Shown here in pieces: positions 26,146 through 36,200 of a stretch of 40,701 nucleotides of DNA (positions are counted from its first letter, which is position 1; every line of letters starts with the position of its first letter). The stretch is from Leptolyngbya sp. DLM2.Bin15 (GTDB taxonomy: Bacteria > Cyanobacteriota > Cyanobacteriia > RECH01). Below the pieces are notes generated by a model. The model made no database searches. It saw nothing but the letters and a program-made list of their open reading frames with translations, and was not told where the DNA came from. Position numbers and translations under genes: made by a program. The stretch covers positions 1 through 40,701 of the forward strand of contig RECH01000315.1 in assembly GCA_007694125.1 (NCBI GenBank), read 5' to 3'.

Positions 26146-26303
26146 GTGTTTGGGTGGATACCTAGGCTGAACCTAACCTTGGTGCAACTCACCAGGGTCA
26201 TCATTGATTGACAACCATCGGTAAAGTAGGACGAAAGAACGGAGGATCTATCGGTAGGATTAAAGCAGTCCTCTGTTGTTTTTACCCTCTCCTTAAATCG
26301 TCC

Positions 26304-29300
26304 ATGCCCGACTTCCAGGATGCTTTTATCTCCTACGGCCGTGCCGACAGCCTCGTCTTTGCGCGCAAACTCCATGCTCATTTGGTAGACCATGGCCTTG
26401 ATATTTGGTTTGACCAAAATAATATTCCCCTAGGGGTCGATTTCCAAAATCAAATTGATGTTGGCATTGAGCAATCTCATAATTTCTTATTTATCATCGC
26501 ACCCCATGCGGTTAATTCTCCCTACTGCGGCAAGGAGATTGAGCTAGCCCTGCGCTGCCAAAAACGAATTATTCCGCTCTTACACGTTGAGCAAATTTCC
26601 TACGAAACGTGGCAGCAGCGGTACCCTAGTCAGACGATCGCTCAATGGCAAGACTATCAAGCCCAGGGATTGCACTCCAGCTTTCCCAATATGCATCCCG
26701 TGATTGGCAAAATCAACTGGGTTTATTTCCGCGAGGGGATTGATGATTTCGAGACCTCGTTTGCGGGTCTATTGGACGTCATGCATCGCCATCGCGACTA
26801 TGTCCATCGCCATACGGTTTTTCTGAACCAAGCCCTCACCTGGTCTCGCAATCAACAGCAATCGCGTTACTTACTCACCGGTCGCGATCGCTTCCTAGGA
26901 GAAGACTGGCTACGCGTTCAGTTCACCACCGAGCAAGCCCCCTGCGAACCCACCGATCTCCACTGTGAATTTATCTGCGAGAGCATCAAAAACGCTAATA
27001 ATTTGATGGCGCAGGTATTTTTATGCTGTGCCGACAGCGATCGCCCCCGCATGGAACAAATTCGGCGCAGCCTCATGCGCAAGGGCTTTACGGTTTGGAC
27101 AGACACCACCGACATTCGCACCGGAGAAGATACGCAGGCGGTGAGCGATCGCGGCATTGAAGGAGCCGACGCCGTTGTATACCTGCTCTCCCAAGCATCC
27201 CTCAGCAGCGACGATTGCCAGCACAAGTTAGCCCATGCCTTCAGCCACAACAAGCGGATTATTCCCCTACAGCTTGAAGCGATCGACGCATTAACGTCAT
27301 CCTCTCGGCGCAACCGACGCGGTCTAGATGCGATTTATACCAAGCTAGAAGAAGATGAGCCGGTGCATGCCCTGCCGCTACAGTTGCGATCGCTGCAGTT
27401 TATTGACTTCACCCAGGGGAATGATCCAGTTCATTACCACGCTAGCCTAGATAAATTAATCGCTACCCTTCAGGATAATGCCCAGTATTATGAACTTCAC
27501 AAAATCTTGCTCACCCGAGCCCTCAAATGGCGCGATCAAAATCGAAATACCAGCATCCTATTACGAGGCTATCGTCTAGAACAAGCCGAGGCATGGCTCA
27601 AGAGCACCCAGCAAAATCCCGACCATCCACCCACCTCCCTGCAGCAGGACTATATCAAGGCCAGTCTCAGTCATCCGCCTGAAGAATCGCTAGATGTCTT
27701 CATTTCCTATCCCATGGAGGAAGCAGATTTTGCGCGGCGGCTGAACGAGGCCCTGCAGCTTCAAGGAAAAACAACCTGGTTTGATCAAGATAATATAGAA
27801 TCTCGTCTTGGTGCTGAGGCTGAGGTACTGCATGGGTTAGAAACCTGTGACAACGTTCTGGTCGTCATTGCTCCCTATACCCTCGACCTGCCTAACCATG
27901 AATCAGAAGTACACCACGCTCTACAGCTTAATAAACGCATTATTCCCGTCTTACCCTACGGACTCAGCAACGAGCTACCGGACATCCTGAAGGGAATCCC
28001 CACCATTGACTTTAGTGACGATGGTGGTAGCTTCACGATCAACTTTAGTGAGCTGGTGCGGATGCTAGAGGTCGATCGCGACCATGTCCATAGCCATACC
28101 CACTGGCTCCAGAGGGCGATCGCTTGGGGAGATAAACAAAAGAGCCCTGATCTCCTGTTGCGGGGCAGCGAGTTGGCGATCGCTAATACCTGGCTCAGAG
28201 AGGCGGACGATACCCAGAAAAATCCCCCCGTCACCAAGCTGCAGCGACAGTTTATTCATGCCAGCCAGCAGCTTGCCGATACCATCACCGCCGAGGAAAG
28301 CCGCAAGCAGGCTATTCTGCTAAAGCTCCAAGAAGAGCGAGCCCAGGAAGCTGAAGGGCGGCTAGCGGCTGAACAACAATCCTTCAAACGTCAGCGCCTG
28401 CTGCTGCAGGTGGTCACCCTTGGTCTGTTTGCGCTGCTGGGAGCGGTGGGCGTGGCTCTGTCAGAATATCGTCGCTCATCCATCCAAACGGTGAAGATCA
28501 CGAGTCTCTATAGCCGTATCTTATCCAATGACAACAATCATCTAGATGCGCTGGTCGAGGTTCTGCAAGCGAGGCAACGCAGCGATTACTGGCTGACTCA
28601 GCAAGCCGACACCGTGGCAGCACGCAACCAAGTCGATCTGGCCCTGCGGCAAGTTGTCTACAGTATTCAGGAATTGAACCGTCTAAGAACGGAAGACATC
28701 CCGACCAGCGTTGCCTTCAGCCCCGATGGGCAATGGATGGCCGTATCGTACGAAAATGGCACCGGAACGATCTGGACAGTTCAGGGGACTCCTAGGGCAA
28801 CGTTTGGCCATAGGAGCGATCGCCCAATCACCCAAGTTCTGTTTCATCCCACCAGTCAGTCTGTACTAACCGCCAGTGAGGATGGCACCCTCAAACAGTG
28901 GTCGCTGGACGGAACCCTCACCTCCACCATCCCAAATGCCCACATTGGAGGCGTGGTCAGCATGGTCTACAGTCCTGATGGGACACAGCTTCTCTCCGTA
29001 GGCCAGGATCAAACCCTAAAGCGCTGGACGCTCGATGGCCAAGTCCAGCAAACCACGCCCCTCCCCAACAGATCCGTGACCCAAGTCGCCATGATGCCCG
29101 ATGGTCAAACCATCCTCACCAGCCATGACCGTGGGATAGACCAATGGTCGCTGACGGGAGACCTACTACGACAAATGACCACGGAGACAGGATCGATTTC
29201 AGCGATCGCCCTCCATCCTGACGGCAACTTAATTGCAGCGGGCACTCAAGATGGCACGATCACCATCTGGGATGCAGCAGGTGTCCCGATCAGAACCATC

Positions 29301-30596
29301 TCCGCCCATGTCAGCAGGATCGAAGCCCTGGCCTTTGCCGATCGCGATACCCTGGTCTCCGCCGGGCGCAACCGACGCATTCATCTCTGGTCTACAGAGG
29401 GCATCCTCAAGGAAACGTTTTTAGGTCATGAGCATCAAGTCTTAGATCTGGCGGTGCATCCCACCGGGGCGATCGCATCGGTCAGTGCCGATCGCACCCT
29501 ACGACTCTGGCAACGGAATACCCGCCGCCGCATCATTGACGCCCACCCAAATTGGGAAATTAATGATCATGCCATTCATACCGCCAGCGGCATCATCGCC
29601 ACCGCCAGCGGCGATCAACGGGTACGCCTGTGGCGGCAGACAGGTCAACAGCTTCAAGAACTAACCGAGCACAGGGATACCGTGGAAGCTGTTACCTTTA
29701 GCCCCAATGGCAGCTATCTGGCCTCAGGAGACCATGAGGGGCGCATTCTTCTATGGGCGATCGCCGATGACATGAACCAAATCACCGCTGCCGGGGCTGT
29801 GGATACGCTCAACATGACCTTGGCACACAGTTTAGAGGGCCACGAGGGAGCCATTCAAGATCTCACCTTCAACCCTCGGGGCGATCGCCTCCTATCCAGT
29901 GGAGCAGATGGCACCGTGCGGATTTGGGATCTCAACGGACAGATGCTGCAGGTGCTGTCTACCGAGGAAGGCGATCGCTTGCAGGGTCTAGATGCCCATC
30001 CCACCGAAGACTGGGTGATGGCTGGCAGCGGATCAATGATCTACCTTTGGGATTTAGAAGGCCGACTGCTGCAGACCACGCCAGTTCATAACCAAGCGAT
30101 CGCCGATGCCGCCTTCAATCCCCAAGGGCAATCCCTGGCAACCGCCAGCATCGACGGATCGGTGAACCTTTGGCAGATCGACTCGAACGGCAAGCTCACC
30201 CCAACCAGTTCGATCACCACCTATTCCAGCCCCATCCATCGCATTAGCTTTAGCCCCAGCGGCAACCGTCTAACCGCTAGCCGGGAAGACGGCATGATTC
30301 AGGTCTGGGACTTAGACGACAATGCCCGCAGGGCCGCCCACAGTGCCACTCTCAGCGGTCATCGCGGCAGCATCTTCGCCCTAGGGTTTGGCGAGGACGA
30401 TCGCCTCATCTCCGGCGGCCATGACGGCAGGCTGATGATTTGGGATCTGGCCGAAATCCTTGAAATCTCCGAACTCGACTATGCCTGTGCCTGGGTGCAG
30501 GACTATCTCCGCCAGCTCGATGGCGATCGCGCCCTCTGTCGCAACCTAGATCAAAGCGATCGCCCCTCATTATTTGATGTCCAGACCGAACCCTAG
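26304..30596 (+). CDS. Giant triple-TIR, transmembrane, 14-blade WD40 protein
   Basis: A 1430-residue protein. TIR1 (about 5-160), TIR2 (236-390) and TIR3 (464-590) each precede a helical linker of about 65 residues with the shared pattern W...LLRG..L..AE.WL, then P.T.LQ..FI.AS. In nSTAND-WD40 proteins that linker occurs once, before the membrane span. A charged coiled coil (about 660-695) leads to one membrane helix (698-718, LLLQVVTLGLFALLGAVGVA). From about residue 796 there are 14 WD40 units, enough for two seven-bladed propellers. The TIR catalytic glutamate is present in TIR1 (E78, CGKEIELAL) and TIR3 (E535), but replaced by Lys in TIR2 (K308, CQHKLAHAF). TIR domains of this kind cleave or modify NAD+ or bind partners in immunity. 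ATG at 26304 is preferred to a TTG 32 codons upstream. Confidence 0.9.
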   Translation: MPDFQDAFISYGRADSLVFARKLHAHLVDHGLDIWFDQNNIPLGVDFQNQIDVGIEQSHNFLFIIAPHAVNSPYCGKEIELALRCQKRIIPLLHVEQISYETWQQRYPSQTIAQWQDYQAQGLHSSFPNMHPVIGKINWVYFREGIDDFETSFAGLLDVMHRHRDYVHRHTVFLNQALTWSRNQQQSRYLLTGRDRFLGEDWLRVQFTTEQAPCEPTDLHCEFICESIKNANNLMAQVFLCCADSDRPRMEQIRRSLMRKGFTVWTDTTDIRTGEDTQAVSDRGIEGADAVVYLLSQASLSSDDCQHKLAHAFSHNKRIIPLQLEAIDALTSSSRRNRRGLDAIYTKLEEDEPVHALPLQLRSLQFIDFTQGNDPVHYHASLDKLIATLQDNAQYYELHKILLTRALKWRDQNRNTSILLRGYRLEQAEAWLKSTQQNPDHPPTSLQQDYIKASLSHPPEESLDVFISYPMEEADFARRLNEALQLQGKTTWFDQDNIESRLGAEAEVLHGLETCDNVLVVIAPYTLDLPNHESEVHHALQLNKRIIPVLPYGLSNELPDILKGIPTIDFSDDGGSFTINFSELVRMLEVDRDHVHSHTHWLQRAIAWGDKQKSPDLLLRGSELAIANTWLREADDTQKNPPVTKLQRQFIHASQQLADTITAEESRKQAILLKLQEERAQEAEGRLAAEQQSFKRQRLLLQVVTLGLFALLGAVGVALSEYRRSSIQTVKITSLYSRILSNDNNHLDALVEVLQARQRSDYWLTQQADTVAARNQVDLALRQVVYSIQELNRLRTEDIPTSVAFSPDGQWMAVSYENGTGTIWTVQGTPRATFGHRSDRPITQVLFHPTSQSVLTASEDGTLKQWSLDGTLTSTIPNAHIGGVVSMVYSPDGTQLLSVGQDQTLKRWTLDGQVQQTTPLPNRSVTQVAMMPDGQTILTSHDRGIDQWSLTGDLLRQMTTETGSISAIALHPDGNLIAAGTQDGTITIWDAAGVPIRTISAHVSRIEALAFADRDTLVSAGRNRRIHLWSTEGILKETFLGHEHQVLDLAVHPTGAIASVSADRTLRLWQRNTRRRIIDAHPNWEINDHAIHTASGIIATASGDQRVRLWRQTGQQLQELTEHRDTVEAVTFSPNGSYLASGDHEGRILLWAIADDMNQITAAGAVDTLNMTLAHSLEGHEGAIQDLTFNPRGDRLLSSGADGTVRIWDLNGQMLQVLSTEEGDRLQGLDAHPTEDWVMAGSGSMIYLWDLEGRLLQTTPVHNQAIADAAFNPQGQSLATASIDGSVNLWQIDSNGKLTPTSSITTYSSPIHRISFSPSGNRLTASREDGMIQVWDLDDNARRAAHSATLSGHRGSIFALGFGEDDRLISGGHDGRLMIWDLAEILEISELDYACAWVQDYLRQLDGDRALCRNLDQSDRPSLFDVQTEP

Positions 30597-30882
30597 CCTA
30601 CGCCAGCGCCTTTCTTCTGAACAATGACATGATCATCTCAGCGATCGCCTCCTTGCCCTCTGTAGGAAAATCAGTCACAATACGGGGACATTAATTACCG
30701 TTATATAGATACGTGCACGATGGAGATCGGGCTCCGGTCACATAGGTCGCGATTGAGGATCATCAACCCCTTATCCTAGAAGGATTGGATGATTTTCTCG
30801 CGAAGGCTACTTGTTCAGCCCACGATCTCAAGCCGACATAATTATTGTTTTTCACCCTTCATGACTGACCAGGACTCAATCG

Positions 30883-32490
30883 GTGACTCTCCAAACCCAA
30901 CTTCCGCCAGACACCCAAGCCACTGAGCACATCACCCGCCAGATGATTGTGATCCTTGACTTTGGCTCACAGTATTCTGAACTTATCGCTCGACGAATTC
31001 GCGAAACCCAAGTCTATTCTGAAGTGCTTTCCTACCGCACCACGGTTGAGCAGCTCCAGCAACTCAATCCTAAGGGCATTATTCTGTCGGGTGGCCCCAG
31101 CTCCGTCTATGACGACAACGCTCCCCACTGCGATCCCAAGATCTGGGATCTGGGCATCCCTGTTCTAGGGGTGTGCTACGGTATGCAGCTAATGGTGCAG
31201 CAGTTGGGTGGCAGCGTTGAGCGGGCCCTGCGCGGTGAGTATGGCAAGGCATCACTCTACATCGATGATCCCACCGATCTACTCACCAACGTAGACGACG
31301 GCACCACCATGTGGATGAGCCATGGCGACTCCGTCAAGGCGTTGCCAGATGGCTTTGAGCTGCTCGCCCACACCGACAATACTCCCTGCGCGGCGATCGC
31401 CCACCATGAACGCAAGCTCTACGGCGTCCAGTTCCACCCCGAAGTGGTGCATTCCATTGGTGGTTTGGCGCTAATTCGCAACTTTGTCTATCACGTCTGC
31501 TGCTGCGAACCAACGTGGACCACCGAAGCGTTCGTAGAAGACGCCATTCGCGAAATCCGGGCCCGCATCGGCGACAAGCGGGTGCTGCTGGCGCTATCCG
31601 GCGGCGTTGATTCGTCTACCCTAGCGTTTTTGCTGCACCAGGCCATCGGGGATCAGCTCACCTGCATGTTCATCGACCAGGGCTTCATGCGCAAGTATGA
31701 GCCAGAGCGTCTCGTGAAATTGTTCCATGAACAGTTCCATATTCCGGTCGTCCATGTGCAGGCCCGCGATCGCTTCTTGGCGGTCATTGAAGGCATCACC
31801 GATCCTGAAGAAAAGCGCAAGCGCATTGGCCACGAGTTCATTCAGGTTTTTGAGGAAGAATCCAAGCGTCTTGGCCCCTTCGACTATCTTGCCCAAGGCA
31901 CCCTCTATCCTGATGTGATCGAATCAGCCGATACCAACGTCGATCCCAAGACTGGGGAACGGGTGGCGGTGAAGATCAAGAGCCACCACAACGTAGGCGG
32001 GCTGCCCAAAGATCTACGCTTTAAGCTCGTCGAGCCCCTGCGCAAACTGTTTAAAGACGAAGTGCGCAAAGTCGGGCTATCCATTGGCCTACCCGAAGAG
32101 ATTGTCAAACGCCATCCCTTCCCGGGCCCGGGTCTAGCCATTCGCATTCTGGGCGAAGTGACGGCAGAAAAACTGAGCATCCTGCGCGATGCTGATTTCA
32201 TCGTGCGGCAAGAGATCAACCAACGCGGTTTGTATAACGATTTCTGGCAAGCCTTCGCCGTGCTGCTGCCCATTCGCAGCGTTGGGGTGATGGGTGATCA
32301 ACGCACCTACGCCTACCCAATTGTGCTGCGCTGCGTTTCTAGCGAAGATGGCATGACGGCTGATTGGTCGCGCGCCCCCTACGATTTGCTGGAAGCAATT
32401 TCCACCAGGATTGTCAACGAAGTGAAGGGCGTCAATCGCGTTGTCTACGATATTACCTCCAAGCCCCCAGGCACCATCGAGTGGGAATAG
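30883..32490 (+). CDS. guaA: GMP synthase (glutamine-hydrolysing)
   Basis: GuaA amidates XMP to GMP using glutamine and ATP. The N-terminal class I glutamine amidotransferase domain has the nucleophile Cys in [18 protein letters not shown] and the His/Glu pair in [11 protein letters not shown]. The ATP pyrophosphatase domain has the P-loop [20 protein letters not shown] and the C-terminal dimerisation domain ends [17 protein letters not shown]. Length of 535 residues is usual for the family plus a short leader. The start is GTG at 30883 with AGGA at 30871-30874; a stop precedes it in frame and the ATG at 30861 is in another frame. It follows the TIR-WD40 gene by 286 bases, with no evidence of cotranscription. 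Confidence 0.97.
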   Translation: MTLQTQLPPDTQATEHITRQMIVILDFGSQYSELIARRIRETQVYSEVLSYRTTVEQLQQLNPKGIILSGGPSSVYDDNAPHCDPKIWDLGIPVLGVCYGMQLMVQQLGGSVERALRGEYGKASLYIDDPTDLLTNVDDGTTMWMSHGDSVKALPDGFELLAHTDNTPCAAIAHHERKLYGVQFHPEVVHSIGGLALIRNFVYHVCCCEPTWTTEAFVEDAIREIRARIGDKRVLLALSGGVDSSTLAFLLHQAIGDQLTCMFIDQGFMRKYEPERLVKLFHEQFHIPVVHVQARDRFLAVIEGITDPEEKRKRIGHEFIQVFEEESKRLGPFDYLAQGTLYPDVIESADTNVDPKTGERVAVKIKSHHNVGGLPKDLRFKLVEPLRKLFKDEVRKVGLSIGLPEEIVKRHPFPGPGLAIRILGEVTAEKLSILRDADFIVRQEINQRGLYNDFWQAFAVLLPIRSVGVMGDQRTYAYPIVLRCVSSEDGMTADWSRAPYDLLEAISTRIVNEVKGVNRVVYDITSKPPGTIEWE

Positions 32491-32704
32491 GCAGGGCAGC
32501 GATCGCCCCTAGATAGAGTCCACCAACGACCCACAAAACTTGAACGAAACTTGAGGGAAACTGGATCAATCCAGCCCCTCAGATCGTCTACAATGGATCG
32601 CCGGGGTGCGATCGCTGGGTCTCCAGGTAAGACGACACTTCATCAGTGAGCAGGGCATGGGCTCAAGCAGCACTGCCACCCTCTAACTTCAATCATCATG
32701 TTGG

Positions 32705-32824
32705 TTTTCCACAAGTTTTCCACAGGTTTTTCCCAAGCGCCTGTGGAAAACTATGCCATTTCCTGTGGAAAACTCGCTTTTCCTGTGGAAAACCTGTGGA
32801 AAACCTCCGCGAAAATGTGGAGAA
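32705..32824. other. Cluster of six perfect DnaA boxes: probable replication origin (oriC)
   Basis: The 9-mer TTTTCCACA, the cyanobacterial form of the DnaA box, occurs on the plus strand at 32705-32713 and 32716-32724, and on the minus strand (TGTGGAAAA) at 32742-32750, 32764-32772, 32784-32792 and 32795-32803. A one-mismatch copy is at 32816-32824. Starts are 11, 26, 22, 20, 11 and 21 bases apart, mostly near multiples of a helical turn. The two groups point toward each other. A titration site such as datA is the main alternative. dnaA and dnaN are not in the window. Confidence 0.8.
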
Positions 32825-32958
32825 CTGTAATCATTGTTCAGGGACTCCTGAAGTCAGGATCACCTCAATCACGCCGGCGATCGCCTCAGACTGAACAGAA
32901 CTGCTGCCGTCGCAGTCAGCCCCATATCCTTCGAGCTGATCTACCGCGACCTCTTCTC

Positions 32959-32983
32959 CATCCTTCGACAGGCTCAGGATGAG
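32959..32983. repeat. Dispersed-repeat-like element with inverted ends
   Basis: The stretch 32961-32983 begins TCCTTCGACAGG and ends CTCAGGATGAG, with CATCCT (32959-32964) and AGGATG (32976-32981) as inverted ends. From memory, this sequence family recurs as a scattered repeat in many bacterial genomes. Only this full copy is seen in the window; CATCCTGAGC at 3979-3988 shares ten bases with its other strand. Confidence 0.4.
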
Positions 32984-33174
32984 ATGAGCGGAGATGCTTT
33001 TCCTCCTCATCAGCAACCAAGGACGGATCATTCAACACTGCGTCCTTCGATCCAGTGGGCTTGGGTTAACGATGAATTGCGCTTCATACTTCATCCCCCA
33101 TTCATCCCCCAACTCAATCATTTCTTCACAATCGCTCCCAACCATGGATCCGCAGAATTACCTTTGGCACGTTT

Positions 33175-33202
33175 TCTTACAACACGTAAGATGACAGTAA
33201 GA
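33175..33202 (+). promoter_or_regulatory. Hairpin and direct half-sites upstream of the hybrid kinase
   Basis: TCTTAC (33175-33180) and GTAAGA (33186-33191) form a perfect six-bp inverted repeat with a five-base loop. GTAAGA recurs at 33197-33202, exactly 11 bases after the first. Direct repeats at one helical turn are typical of OmpR-family binding sites. The site is about 70 bases before the kinase start codon, so autoregulation is possible but unproven. Confidence 0.35.
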
Positions 33203-33271
33203 ACCATTGTCATCCTCACCATTCTTTCTACGGTTATGGCTGAGCGCTGAAGCCCATTACTTTTTTCTCCC

Positions 33272-36200
33272 ATGTGCGGTTTAAGCTCCTCCAGCGGGCA
33301 GATCACCCTTGCGATTGCCCGCGATTTACCCTTGCTTTCTACAACAACAACCCTGGCTAAGGCGATCGCTGACATCGAACGGTTCCGGACATCTCACCAT
33401 GCCACGGTTACATCGTCAGCTTGCTGTGCCTTCGTGATGGAGCAAGACACCTTGGTAGGACTGGTGAGCGATCGCGATATTGTAGCCGCCTTAGCTGCAG
33501 GACGGATACCCGCCCAAACCCTCGTCGGCGAGATCATGGCACCTCCCCCGAGCCCCATCCCCTTGGCAGAGGTGACCCATCTTCCCAGCATCCTGTCCCA
33601 CCTACAGCAAGCAAACCGATGCTGTCTCCCAGTCATCGATCAGGGTCAGATCATCGGTTGTCTCAATACGACCCATATACTGCAAGTGCTTGGGCCCCAG
33701 CTCCTCTCCTCCCCACTCCCCTCTCAACCAATTCTTCTGGGTATTCCAGCCCCCTGCTCTCGCCTCCAAAACATGATCGCCACGAGTCCTGCGGTCATGT
33801 TTACCTGCCGCCCAGAGGAAGACTACAAAACCACCTTTGTCAGTGCCAACATCCAGGAACTGCTGGGATACTCGCCCCATACATTTGTCCAAGAGCCTAA
33901 CTTCTGGAGCGATCGCCTCCATCCTGACGATCGCGATCGCTTCCTCAGTGCCCTAGCGCTCTTGCCTACCCAGGGTGTTCAGCACCATGAATATCGTTTT
34001 TTGCATCACGACGGTCACTATGTCTGGCTCGGTAGCAGTTTGCGGATGGTGTTTGACAACCAAGGCAAGCCCGTCGAACTTGTGGGATATGTCATTGATA
34101 TCACGGAGCAAAAACACATTGAGCAGCGCCTGAGGCAGCAAGCGGCCCATCTCAGCGCCGCCCAACGCATCGCCAATCTAGGCAGTTGGGAATTTGATAT
34201 CCATACCGGAGCGATTACCTGGTCACCCCAAAGCTTTGTGGTCTTCGGCTTTGATGAAGCAGATGGCGAACCGACCCTAGAGCAGCTTGAGGCCCGCTTT
34301 AAACCAGAGGCCTGCCTGCAACACCGCCACGTGTTGGAACAGGCGATCGCCCAAGCAAGCTGCTATGAGCTAGAAATTGAATTTAACCGTCCCAATGGTT
34401 CCCTCGGCTGGGTGGCAGCTCGGGGAGAACCTATCTTTGATGCTAGCGGGCACCTCAGCCACTTCGTCGGCACAGTCCTGGATATCACCGATCGCAAACT
34501 TGCCGACCTGAAACGCAAGTGTAGCGAAGCTCGCTACCGCGCCGTCGTGGAAGACCAAATGGACTTAATTTGTCGTTTCTTGCCAGACGGTCGGCTCACC
34601 TTCGCCAACTATGCCTACTGTCAATACATCCAGGTTGATCCAGAGGCTGCCATCGGCCACTCTCTTGAGCAACTCGTGCCCTCCGAAGAATATGCCCGCC
34701 TCCAGCAACTCCTATCCCACCTGACCCCCGCAACACCGACCACCACCAACGAGCAAAAAACCTTCACAGCTAGCGGTGAAGAACGCTGGCAACTATGGAC
34801 GGATCGGGCCATGTTTGACGATCAAGGGCAGGTGATCGAGTATCAATCGGTGGGGCATGACATCACCGATCGCAAACGAATTGAACTAGCGCTGCAGCAA
34901 AGCGAAACCCGCTATCGAGCGATCGTGGAAGACCAAACGGAGATGATTTGCCGCTTTCGCCCCGATGGTTCCCTCAGTTTTGCCAACACCGCCTACCGTC
35001 GCTATTTCAACATAGACACCACCTTGCCAGATAAAAATGCCATCTGGCAATATATCCCTGATGACGAACTCGATTTTGTGCGCACGAAGGTGCTAGGTCT
35101 GACCCCAGAGGCCCCCACCGTGACCTATGAACACCGTGTCGAGCTTCCCGATGGCACAACGGCTTGGCAACTGTGGACAGATCGCGCCATTTTTGACGAC
35201 CAAGGTCAGCTCTTGGAATATCAATCCGCCGGACGCGATATTACCGATCGCAAGCACGATGAGCAGCAGTTGCGGCAGTTGTCAGAACGGTTAGCCCTAG
35301 CGCTCAAGTCCGGCGCGATCGGCATCTGGGAATGGGACTTGGTGCAGGATCATTTAGTCTGGGACGAGCAAATGTATCGCCTGCACGGGCGATCGCCTGA
35401 TGATCCTGTCCAAAGCGGAGCAGATTGGCAGCAAAGCCTTCACCCCGAGGATCGTCAAGCTACCGAAACCGTTCTAACGCAAGCGCTCCAGGGAGAGCAA
35501 GAGTTTGACGCTACCTTTCGAATTGTCTGGCCCGATGGCAGCCCACGCTTCATTAAAGCCTACGGGCAGGTGCAGCGCAGTCCCCAGGGGCAGCCCGTGC
35601 GCATGGTCGGCATTAACTTTGACATCACCAAACGGCAAGAAGCCCAGCAGCGCATCCAAGTTCAGAACGACCAGCTCAGCCGCGCCAATCTTGAATTAGA
35701 GCGGGCCACCCGCCTCAAGGATGAGTTCTTAGCCAGCATGAGCCATGAACTGCGCACCCCCCTCAACGCTATTTTGGGCATGTCGGAGGGGCTGCAGGAG
35801 GATGTATTTGGAGCGCTGAATCCTCGGCAGCAGAAGGCGATCGCCACCATTGAGCGCAGTGGGCAGCATTTACTGGAGCTGATTAACGATATTCTCGACC
35901 TATCCAAAATTGCAGCAGACAAGCTAGAACTTCAGCCTAGTCTTGTTTCTGTGAACACCCTTTGCCAGGCCAGCCTAGCCTTTGTGCAAGAATCGGCGCT
36001 GCGGAAGCACATTCACCTGGAGCATGACATCCGGGGGGTAGCATCCCTCTATGCCGATGAGCGGCGGCTGCGGCAGATTTTAATTAATTTACTCGTGAAT
36101 GCCGTCAAATTTACGCCGGAAGGTGGCCATGTCTCCCTCACGGTGAGCACAATCTTATCTAAGCAAGATCAGGAATCCTCCACCTCATTACAACCTGAGG

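Larger units (their letters stand above)
32491..33271. other. 781-bp intergenic region containing the DnaA-box cluster
   Basis: No believable protein gene lies here; the apparent reading frames run through the repeated 9-mers and have no family resemblance. It holds the DnaA-box cluster (32705-32824), a dispersed-repeat-like element with CATCCT/AGGATG arms (32959-32981) and a TCTTAC/GTAAGA hairpin with an extra half-site just upstream of the histidine kinase gene. Confidence 0.7.

Noticed and set aside
26208-26213. Perfect TTGACA upstream of the TIR-WD40 gene
   Set aside because: No acceptable -10 hexamer lies 16-18 bases downstream, so it was not called as a promoter.
30861-30926. A 21-codon ATG reading frame overlapping the GTG start of guaA in another frame
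   Set aside because: It has no ribosome binding site and only incidental overlap; a leader-peptide role would need transcript or ribosome-profiling data.
32646-33250. Several overlapping reading frames in the origin region
   Set aside because: They run through the DnaA-box repeats and translate these as repeated FSTGF- and VENLW-like stretches; no ribosome binding site or homology is seen.
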